DNA of 22,929 bases from Mesaphorura yosii (lineage: Eukaryota > Arthropoda > Collembola > Poduromorpha > Tullbergiidae): contig WIXG01000760.1 in assembly GCA_009869945.1 (NCBI GenBank), positions 1-22,929 of the forward strand, given 5' to 3'. The notes under the pieces were generated by a model. It worked only from the letters and a program-made list of their open reading frames with translations. It made no database searches and had not been told where the DNA came from. The position numbers were made by a program, and so were the translations under genes. This document shows positions 1-7,528 of the stretch, piece after piece. Positions within the stretch are counted from its first letter, which is position 1, and each line of letters starts with the position of its first letter.

Positions 1-371
1 CGAAAGACAAGATTAAACGTATTCCAGATGCATGGTTTTATCGGCAAAAGGGTGAGAAATGTTGAGAATACCTTATTTCGCTTGAATTCAAAACTTCGAA
101 ATTGTATTTCTCCGGAACCCGTGATCCAATTTTCGTCAATGATGGCTCATCATTTTATACATATAATTTATGTGCATAAAATGGGATAATATCACTCTTG
201 CTCTCGTTATCGCCGTCGCCCTTGAACATGTCTTAATATTTCTATTGAAATTATATTTTAACTAAATTTCATTCCACAAGTCCCAGATAGGGAGAAAGCA
301 ACACGCTCGTACAATCTAGCACGGTGCTAGTAGCACCCCTGTCGAAGCCGTTTTTGGTGAACTTAGTGAAG
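1..371. other. 5' flank, no gene recognised
   Basis: AT-rich sequence without a convincing open frame. A 15-bp palindrome, CTAGCAC-G-GTGCTAG, lies at 316-330, about 40 bp before the start of the GTPase gene. It could be a promoter element, but nothing else supports this. Confidence 0.4.
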
Positions 372-1084
372 ATGGCAACTGATGTCCCCGCGAAGCGAAA
401 TATCGTCGTGATTGGCGAGACAGGTAGTGACCATTTATATTTTCTACAGCAAGTTCGACTGTTAAATGTGTTTTACAGGTTCTGGAAAGAGCTCTCTCAT
501 CAACATGGTAATTGGAAGCGATGTTGCGAAAACCTCCGACTTGGCTACAGGCTGTACATTCGAGGCGACTAAGTTCAATGACCCACTCGGCAACTGCTTC
601 TACGACACCGTGGGTCTAAACGAATCTTCCAATGGCACAGTTTCCCCGAAAGACGCTATACGAGCACTGACGACCCTCATTAAGTCATTAGAGTCGGGGG
701 TCAATCTAATTGTATTTGTCATCCGGAAAGGGCGCATTACAGAGACGATGGTCAAAAATTATACCATTTTCGTCCAAGGTATATGCGGCGGGAAAGTACC
801 TGTTCTACTCGCTATATCGGGATGCGAATTGGATTCAGAGGACGGAGATTGGTTTTCTCGTAACGAGGTTAACATTCATTGGTATATTTCTCCTAGATCG
901 AATGCATTAAAAATATGTATATCGGAACCCCTTTCAGAAGTATTTTGAGTCAAATGCGATGAAGTTCAATGAATGCGTTAGTGGATGCTTTGCAAAGAGG
1001 TTGGAAAAAATTAAGCCATCAATTCAGCAGGTAATCTTAGAGTGTTTTGAGGAGACGCAGGCCAAGGATGGATCGTCTTTCTGA
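372..1084 (+). CDS. AIG1/GIMAP-like GTPase, three exons
   Basis: Predicted guanine-nucleotide-binding protein of 195 residues of the AIG1 (avrRpt2-induced gene 1)/GIMAP family. Exons are 372-423, 479-867 and 938-1084. The first intron (424-478, 55 bp) splits the P-loop codon, and splicing creates GETGSGKS, a full Walker A motif. The second intron (868-937) is phase 0 and must be removed, because reading through it ends the frame at 948. Other G-motifs: Thr in CTFEA (G2) and DTVGL (G3). VIRKGRITE resembles the AIG1 conserved box, and ISGCELDSEDGDW matches the usual CE-D-W segment in the G4 region. The length fits a bare AIG1 domain without membrane anchor. In vertebrates and plants the family is tied to immune and stress responses; a role here is unknown. 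The C-terminal end (1031-1084) is less certain because a GTAATC donor-like site lies at 1031. Confidence 0.8.
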
Positions 1085-2466
1085 AGCGCAGCCGCTACGA
1101 TCACCGCCGAAGAGCCGCCCACGCCGAAAACTTCCTGTAGGGCTTTCATCTGATCGACGAGTGTCCTGATCTGCCCGCCAGCGGCGCCTCCTCGCCTCAA
1201 CAACACCAGCAGGAGCCTGGCGGTCGCCTTTGCCTACGCGCCGCCACCGTCTGGGCTGCTGGATATCGACTGAGGCTCTTCTTCGTTCGTCATCGAATGC
1301 TCAAGCAGCACCCTCCTCCGCGTGACCCCTCGCGCTCCACACGCCTGTTAGTACACGCCGCCGAGCAGGTCGCTCATGCTTCCTAGCGCCGTCCGCGCCT
1401 CCTCCACGGCGGCATGCAACTAATTGATCAAGTTCTCTACTCCAGCCAGCTCAGCCTCGACGTGCGTCGCTCGGCCGCCAACTTCTCCTTCGTGTGGCTC
1501 CACTCGGCGGCGCCGGCGCCCGTCTGAAGCTGCAGCTGCTGCTTAAGCCGCACCACGTCGGCCTCCTTGCCAAGCGCCTCTCAAGGGCGTTTAGTATCTC
1601 GGCCTAGTGCTCCGCCGCTTCCAACTCCTTCTCCAGTTCCGATCCGATCCCCATGGATTTCGTCGAATAGACTGCTGGGCGAGCCCGAGTCGGCGTTGCT
1701 GTCGGGGCCGTCTGCGCCACCGCTGGCGTGGAGCCCGATGGCCAGCCCCGCGAGGCTTGCGAGTGATTCGGCGTTGGCCCAACTCCAACTCCTTCTTCAG
1801 CACGAGTTTGGCCTCGCGCTCCGCCTGCCTGACCTCGAGGGCCTCCTCCAGCTGAAAATCATACATTCATTTTTAAATATGAGTTTGAATAAATTTGGCG
1901 TCTATCTTCGTACCTGCCGCTCCGCAATCGACTTCAGCGCCCCCTGCTCCATGACTTGCCTCTCCAAATCCCCTACGAGCTCTACAAGACGACCGACTTC
2001 GTGTTTCGTAGCCTCGAACTCGACTTGGGCCGCCCGGAGCACGGCGACTTGCTTCTGCAGGTCGTAGTTGAGCTCGTCCAGCTCGCTACAGTCTTTCGGG
2101 AGCCTAGTTTCACGTAACTTTAGCTCCTTGAGCTCCCTCCGGCTCTCGGCCCGCTCCTTTTGGCTCCGCTCGGCGTCTTCCTGCAGCTGCGTGACTCCTG
2201 TGAGTCGCTCCTTCTCCTGCTGCAGTCGCTCCACCTCCAGCCGAGCCCTCTTCAGCTCCGCCTCCAGCTCGCCAACCTGCGTCCGGTACGTCGATCAGCA
2301 GGCTGCTGTGGCAGCTGGAACACTCCAACCCTGAAATTCAGTGCTCAGGGTTCAGAAGGAGAGAACTTGGATTGGCGAATAGTTGTAGAAATTGAAGATT
2401 GTGACTTACCTTCAACCGTGTTCAGTAGCGGACCGCCAAGGAGCAGAAGGAGAACAAAATTGGCCG
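1040..2466 (-). pseudogene. Decayed secreted coiled-coil protein gene
   Basis: GC-rich minus-strand stretch that reads as a coiled-coil protein only if several frames are joined. A hydrophobic leader (NFVLLLLLGGPLL, about 2410-2455) has no ATG. It is followed by a canonical intron (2331-2409, GTAAGT...TTTCAG) and a short Cys-containing piece (LECSSCHSSLL). After a frameshift near 2290 comes a long heptad-rich segment (1914-2285: EVERLQQEKERL, then ELDELNYDLQKQ). A second canonical intron (1852-1913) is in phase. Downstream the frame changes near 1785, 1650, 1570 and 1465. In-frame stops follow, for example AAEH-stop-AEILNALERR and NLIN-stop-LHAAVEEA. The intact splice sites and heptads show it was once a gene; the many lesions argue against sequencing error alone. 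The ancestral identity is not recognised. Its 3' end abuts the convergent GTPase gene. Confidence 0.6.
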
Positions 2467-2701
2467 ATTGATATCCATGGGCTATTGTCTTCGAAGTGAA
2501 GAAGTTTTACACTGAAGATTCGAGTTTACAAGTACTCAATTAAAATCGGGCACCACTAAATCAAGTGGTTCAGTAGTCGAAACCAAATCACGTCGAGTCA
2601 AGTTGGTTAAGTAAGCAGCAAGTTTCTGAAAGGCGGCGCAATCGTGTCTTTAGCTTTTGTATCCATAGCGTAGCGGGGCTTCTCAGCTGATTGATAACGA
2701 A
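2467..2701. other. Intergenic, nothing recognised
   Basis: Between the decayed coiled-coil gene and the inverted-repeat element. No open frame or RNA gene is seen. The last 8 bases (2694-2701) form the left copy of the possible target-site duplication. Confidence 0.4.
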
Positions 2702-2709
2702 GGTGTCAG

Positions 2710-2815
2710 GTGATTTCCGAGAAAACAATTTCAGAGAAACAAACCGCGAGAAACAATATCAGAGAAAAATTAATGCGGGAATGGTAAAATCAGAGAAATG
2801 CAAAAACCGAGAAAC
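2710..2815 (+). repeat. Left terminal inverted repeat
   Basis: Near-perfect reverse complement of 3270-3403, built from degenerate AGAGAAAC units. Confidence 0.8.
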
Positions 2816-3058
2816 CCTGTGTACTATAATCATGTGTGCAAATTTGATAAGCGTACGCGCGTAGCACGATCGTATCCACCCGACCTAATCTGCCGCGACC
2901 GTATTCTCCCATGCGCGCAAACAGAGTCAGTCTGCAGTCATATCATATAAACAAAGACTTTGCCTTATGATTTTGTCTATCCACGTCTTGTGCTACTCAT
3001 GACCAATGCATCTCCGACAAGTGCCAACTGTTTGTGTTGTGCACGATAAAGGGTCTTG

Positions 3059-3089
3059 GTAAGATAATCAGATAAGATAAGATAAGATC
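3059..3089 (+). repeat. (ATAAG)n GATA-rich short tandem repeat
   Basis: GATAAG units run in tandem inside the MITE-like element (AAGATAATCAGATAAGATAAGATAAGATC region). It could be a GATA-factor site by chance; no function is claimed. Confidence 0.6.
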
Positions 3090-3269
3090 ATCCTTCACGA
3101 CGAAAAAAGAAAGAGAACCTTTTAACGGAGTATAAACTCCTGTTCAGCAGTTGAAATTCGGGAAATTTGTTTCCAACTTAATTTGAAAACGGATCCTTTT
3201 TCCAAAAAAATTCATATTTTGCATTATTAAATCCATGCCTGCATTTCGCAAATTTATGTACGCACTTTC

Positions 3270-3403
3270 GTTTCTCGGTTTTTGCATTTCTCCGATTTTA
3301 CCATTCTCGCATTAATTTTTCTCTGAATTTTTTTCTCTAATATTGTTTCTCGCGGTTTGTTTCTCTGATTTTGTTTCTCTGAAATTGTTTTCTCGGAAAT
3401 CAC
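3270..3403 (-). repeat. Right terminal inverted repeat
   Basis: Partner of 2710-2815. It is longer by about 28 bp because of additional AGAGAAAC-type units. Confidence 0.8.
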
Positions 3404-3502
3404 ATTGACTCATAACGAACAGGCTGAAACATACACGAAACAAGAAGCACAGAGTGCAGTGCCAACAAAATCCCGTCTTCAAATGGATTCAATGCGGTAC
3501 AG

Positions 3503-3508
3503 TTTATT
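3503..3508 (-). promoter_or_regulatory. Poly(A) signal of the SLC35G1-like gene
   Basis: AATAAA on the minus strand, about 30 bp after the transporter stop codon. Confidence 0.6.
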
Positions 3509-3535
3509 CATTCGTTAAATACGCCGCCGTATCCA

Positions 3536-5050
3536 TCAAATTAGGAGGATCCTACACAAGCGCCTCCTCCGTCGGTCGTCCTCCTCCGGCAGCTCCTGCA
3601 CCCACTTTCTGGCGCCAGTCACCAGCACCCCGCAAACGACGATGGTGCCTCCAAGCAAGCTCGTCCACTCTGGCACGACGTGCATGAATGCAAATTGGAG
3701 GAGGAACCCAATCACGACGTCGCTCGTCCGGATCAGGGCGACGGGGCCCGCCTGCTCGAATTTGAGGGCAAGGATGATGGACATCTGGCCAAGGAAAGAG
3801 GTCCCTGTCAGGCAGGCAACGTACAACGCCTCGGTCGTGCCTGAACGAAAATCCAAGCGCGGATACGCGAAGTCTTGAAAGTAGAGCATCAGTGCCCCAG
3901 ATATGGCCAGGCCGATGAGGCCGACGCTGATTGTCATCAGGGCGAAGTGGACACGTCTCATGCGGCGTGTGAGAATAATCTGAATCGACGCGCAGAGGAG
4001 CGACGCCACGGCGAGGCCCGTGCCGAGCAGTGTCCCGCTCGTGAACGACGTGGCGCCAGTGAACATCGGCGGCTTCGCGACGATGACAACGCCCACGAGG
4101 GTCGTGAACGCGACAATGAACGAGAGGAGTCCCCCCTGTTCTCCCAACATGAAGTGGGCGAGGATCGTGACGAGCACGGGCGTCGAATACGAAATTACGG
4201 ACGTGTCGCCGATTGTCAGGTATTCGAGTGCGTAGTAACGCAGGACGACGGCCACGGCAGCGAAAAACCCACGGAGCTAAAAGACAAGGGAAGAAATCTT
4301 TGGTTTTCTTATTTCTGGCCAAAGAATACGCGATCAGCGCGAAATTTAACTTACAAGCACATAAAACGCCGTCCACCGAGCTTCTGCATCCGTGAGTGGC
4401 CAAACTGTGCTGAAAGTCGATGTGGGAGGCGGCTTTGATTGGCTCCCGCACGCCCCGCCCACGAAATGCTTGCCAGTATCCGTATCTTTGCTGACTATTG
4501 ACACGGTGCTGGAACTCGTTGAAATCGACGGCGGTGGCAGGGACGGCTTTAATCCTTGGCTGCGCCTCCGCCTGCACACGTACCCCAGCTCGTAGTAAAG
4601 CATCAGAGGGACGGCAGGAACGGTCACGCCGACGTAGCGCCAGAAGCTTGCACAATTTCCGTGATATCCGTAGGCCTGCAGCAGCTTGGCGAAGAGGACA
4701 CCGAAGGAGAAGTTGAGTGACGCCGAGAATGTGAAAATGATGCCGAGGTAGCGGCGCCAGCCGGTGCGTGGAGGCTTGCCCGGCGTAGCCGAAGACGTGG
4801 TCGCGTCAGTGTCCGCGTCGAGGTCGATGATGGCGGAGGCCTTGGCCTTGACTTTAGCCGTGGCTGTGTCGCCGCCGGAGTAAAAATCATCCGACAGTCT
4901 TCTGAACATGGCTGCCTGCACCGAATTGAGCTCCTGCTTGGACTTGGATGGGGCACGGACAAGAGGCGACATGCTGTCTGGTGAATTCTGTCTGCGAATT
5001 TGCAACTGGCAATTAAGCACTGATGCACCTGCCTCGACTTCCGACCGCAT
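3536..5050 (-). CDS. SLC35G1-like EamA/DMT-superfamily transporter
   Basis: Multi-pass membrane protein of 478 residues in two exons (5050-4355 and 4276-3536). They are joined across a 78-bp GTAAGT...TTTTAG intron in phase 0. Exon 1 gives a polar N-terminus (residues 1-97), TM1 (about 101-121) and TM2 (134-154). A long Ser/Pro/Arg-rich loop (about 158-222) follows before the intron. Exon 2 carries the remaining EamA helices. The stretches SYSTPVLVTIL, VVIVAKPPMF, FEQAGPVALIRTSDVV and ARKWVQ match the SLC35G1/TMEM20 pattern (STPV, ARPP, AGPVA-M-T-DVV, RKW). Family members sit in the ER or plasma membrane; human SLC35G1 binds STIM1. The substrate cannot be told from sequence. ATG 5050 is the first in frame, and a second candidate starts at MSPLVRAPS (about 4972). 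The length of the TM2-TM3 loop is unusual for the family. Confidence 0.82.
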
Positions 5051-5621
5051 TTATATTGATTTATGGCAGTGTGGCAATGTGGTAGTGAGGCAGCCAGACA
5101 TCAGTCATGCCAAAACCATGTCCAGGCAATTCATGGAATTTGGATTCGGATGAGTAATAACACCAATTCGCCAATTCGTAGTAGTGCCCGTTGTCTCTCG
5201 TTAAGGTACACTCTGTTAATTGGTTTTGTTAACAGAAGTACTTCATAAAGAATTTGCATTGCCTCATTGCATGAAAGGCAGGTACCGTGAATTTGCGTGC
5301 AAAATCGTGGAGCATTCATTGACTGACAGCCCAGTTCCGTTTCTATTTCTGTGCTGCAGCAATTTGCAATTTACAATTCGCGACCTTCGCTCTTTGCACT
5401 TGGCTAGCACGATCAGCGAGCAAGCACGGTGGTCATTTTTTGCTGTCGATGCGGTTTCGATTGTTGTCTGAGTCTGGCTCGAGCGCTTGTGCTGTTGAGC
5501 TTCTGTTCCGAGAATTTTACGAATACGACTACGTGATACATCTTTAATGATAATGCTTGCTTTTGTCATGCTGATGCTCGTCATGGAAAAGTTTGACTGC
5601 ACGTATTAGCACTTAATTTAC
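5051..5621. other. Intergenic between SLC35G1-like and serpin genes
   Basis: It holds the presumed promoter of the SLC35G1-like gene and the 3' end of the last serpin cassette (ATTAAA on the minus strand at 5543-5548). A 112-codon minus-strand frame (5264-5602) looks random in composition and is not called. Confidence 0.4.
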
Positions 5622-5872
5622 TTAAACTCTGACTTTGGCTTTGGCTGCCGATGATGTCGACGGTGACGGCGACTGTGGTTTCACGGCACGTCCAAGGAAC
5701 AGCGTCGCCATCTGCACGTTGCGTTTTTCCCTGGCGGCCTTGACACGTCGAAGGTGCGCCTTGACCTTCTTCGACCTCGTCGCCCGAAGCCGGAACTGAA
5801 GAACGACGAGGAAGCCGTGGTTAGCGTAGAATCGCGGGTTCGTCTTTAGCGACCGCCCTTCGACTGTCATCC
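5622..5872 (-). CDS. Serpin alternative 3' exon H (reactive loop Arg-Ser)
   Basis: Most distal of eight alternative C-terminal exons of the serpin at 12765-13914. The acceptor ATTCTTACCAG ends at 5873, and the exon starts GG, which completes the split Gly codon left by the shared exon (phase 1). Counting from the hinge (Gly P15), the loop reads G-M-T-V-E-G-R at P7-P1 with Ser at P1', so a trypsin-like target is predicted. The serpin signature continues with RFYANHGFLVVLQ (variant of F-ADHPFLFFI), a basic Lys/Arg-rich insert, and LFLGRAVKP (family LFMGRVVNP). A Ser/Pro/Ala tail follows to the TAA at 5622. The full isoform would be about 438 residues. This is the only cassette with the classic VKP ending. 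Confidence 0.78.
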
Positions 5873-6036
5873 CTGGTAAGAATTCAAATATTACTGTCGC
5901 TGCTGTGGTTAGCTGACAAGCGAGACGAGACGGCACGGCACAACACAAAAAAACAATTCGACGTAGACGAAAGCTGAAAACTGGCAGTCCGAATTCAGAA
6001 GCAATAAAGTCACCGCGTAAAAAATACAAGATTTGA

Positions 6037-6042
6037 TTTATT
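6037..6042 (-). promoter_or_regulatory. Poly(A) signal of serpin cassette G
   Basis: AATAAA in the context GATAACAATAAAT, about 95 bp after the cassette G stop. The same context recurs after cassette F. Confidence 0.6.
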
Positions 6043-6136
6043 GTTATCAGTAAAATTAGTCGTAAGTCATAGTTGATAAGTTCATCCGTGATTTGGTTTG
6101 GTAGAAGTCAAAAGTAGGGCGGGCGATTATCGGCGC

Positions 6137-6297
6137 TCACTTCTGATTTCTGAAGACGCTCAAAAACAAGACGTTCTGGATTTTGCGCCCTCGCCCTTTC
6201 CCGTTATCCATTATCAGATTGACGAACGGATGGTCGACACGAAAAACTATCGGAGGCGGCTCCGACGGCGCTGCTGGCATCATCATCATGTGGAACC
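6137..6297 (-). CDS. Serpin alternative 3' exon G (Met-rich reactive loop)
   Basis: The acceptor GGCGTTGCAG ends at 6298, and the exon starts GG (phase 1). The predicted loop is G-F-H-M-M-M-M at P7-P1 followed by P-A-A-P-S-E-PPP, so P1 is probably Met, suggesting elastase- or chymotrypsin-like targets. Strand s4B is IVFRVDHPFVNLIM and s5B is NVLFLSVF. The stop is TGA at 6137-6139, and the isoform would have about 408 residues. A second acceptor a few codons downstream (CCAGCAG) is also in phase and would shorten the loop by seven to nine residues. The exon resembles cassette F in its PPPIV-RVD-PF core, so F and G likely arose by duplication. The 5' side abuts the IR pseudogene on the other strand. 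Confidence 0.8.
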
Positions 6298-6374
6298 CTG
6301 CAACGCCACGCCAAGAATTAAATTGTGGGCTACGTCTTTTCTAATTTTTTGGCTTGGACTTGGCGAGGACTTGA

Positions 6375-7203
6375 CCTCGGTCTCCTGCTCTTGCCCCTGC
6401 TGCTTCTCCTGGCTGGAGGCATCCTCTTCAGTTACTATGAAAACATGCTGATCAGTATCGCCCTCGTCCCCATCCCCCATTCGTGTACCGCACCTTAAAG
6501 GAGCTGGAGCCGATGGAGTGTACAAAATTCTCACTTTCAACACCACTGGCAACGGCACCGTGTGGTTCACGCCGAGCCACACCAGGTATCTCGAGCGCCT
6601 AGGTATTTTGTAGCTGGTCTCTCGGAGCCTGCATTCTATTCCCACAGCTGCGGAATACCACAGTTTGCCGTGGGCGTAGGGGAAAATTGCAGTCGAGGTG
6701 TCCGGGGCGGATTCCGTCGTGCTTGTGGCGCACTTTGAAAATTTAAACCCCGGCACCGCTTTTGGGTGGAAGATGTCGGCCGATTCTGCGACGAGCTGCA
6801 CGCCCACGCTCGTCGTCTCCTCGAACACGAAATTTCCCGCTTTTGGATCAGAGTGGATTGAACTGCCAATCGCCTGGCGGTCAGACTCGAAAAGCGGGAA
6901 CTTCTACAACTCGATGTGGGCGGAACTTCGGATGGTAGGGGAGAGACTCCGATACCGATTTCGATGGATTTAGAAATCATAAGAATTTTCCCGATATCAG
7001 GCTGGTTGCTGTTGGCGGCGGGCGGGATACTCCTAGTGGAGGTGGCACTTTGTGCACTGCACAATGTGCAGTGGAGGGAACACCGGTGGCTACTTTCGAT
7101 TTTGAAGCCCTTAAGGCGACAGAAATTTCATACAATTCGGGAAGGGTGTAAAGTTTTTCTTTGTTCCCGAAGCGAAATTTCACATTTCCAACTTCTCAAC
7201 GCC
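6375..7203 (+). pseudogene. Truncated IR-like receptor pseudogene
   Basis: Broken copy of the 3' 40 percent of the neighbouring receptor gene. Shared landmarks: SYYENMLISIALVP (intact gene SYYENMLMSVALVP), then after a frameshift PPFVYRTLKEL. After another shift come VYKILTF and RYLERLGIL-stop. Further on HFENLNPG, FCDELHAHARRLLEHE (in another frame), the last membrane helix IIRIFPISGWLLLAAGGILLV and finally REHRWLLSILKP. At least three frameshifts and several stops separate these pieces, and the signal peptide, ligand-binding lobe S1 and TM1 are missing. The copy lies in tandem orientation upstream of the intact gene, inside the serpin transcription unit but on the opposite strand. Confidence 0.82.
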
Positions 7204-7487
7204 TGACGTTACCGGAAAATTTCCCGCGAATCAAATGTATGAACCGCAGTTCTTAGAAATACTCCAATTTCATTCCCAATCCATTCAATCTTGTTAATGA
7301 ATTCCAGTCGTGCACTTGCTCTGTTTTGACAATGGAGCTTTTCCATTGAGTAAGGGGACATTAAGAAATAAAGAATTCATGCAACCCCCGGCCCGCCTCC
7401 AAAAACGGCATAAGGCTCTGTCCATTTGATTGATTGGATTCGTGGAATCGAGTCGGGACGGATTAGGTTTCCAGGCAGGGCAGCAAA

Positions 7488-7493
7488 TATAAG
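7488..7493 (+). promoter_or_regulatory. Candidate TATA box of the IR-like gene
   Basis: TATAAG, with an initiator-like GCAGTC about 23 bp further on (7510-7515). If used, transcription would begin after the ATG at 7499 and the first usable ATG would be at 7529. Confidence 0.35.
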
Positions 7494-7528
7494 TTGGTAT
7501 GATGCCAACGCAGTCAAGAGCTACCGCA

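Larger units (their letters stand above)
2702..3411. mobile_element. MITE-like non-autonomous DNA transposon
   Basis: About 710 bp bounded by long imperfect terminal inverted repeats, left 2710-2815 and right 3270-3403. Both begin GTGATTTCCGAGAAAACAAT when read inward and end at ...AACCGAGAAAC. The right arm is about 28 bp longer, through extra copies of the internal AGAGAAAC unit that fills both arms. The 8-bp direct repeat ATAACGAA (2694-2701 and 3412-3419) flanks the element and may be the target-site duplication; 8 bp is typical of hAT and P-type elements. The interior codes for nothing recognisable, so any movement would need a transposase from elsewhere. Confidence 0.7.

Noticed and set aside
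3059..3089. GATAAG tandem repeat as a possible CRISPR or telomeric repeat
   Set aside because: The units are too short and lack spacers, and the unit is not the arthropod telomere TTAGG; it is a simple repeat.
3552..4655. 367-codon minus-strand frame in the SLC35G1 region
   Set aside because: Same strand but the wrong frame of the transporter. It is His/Arg-rich, crosses the intron, and has no membrane helices.
5264..5602. 112-codon minus-strand frame
   Set aside because: Ser/Thr/Ile/Arg composition resembles non-coding sequence. It was checked as a possible ninth serpin cassette, but it lacks the -HPF- and LF-type motifs.
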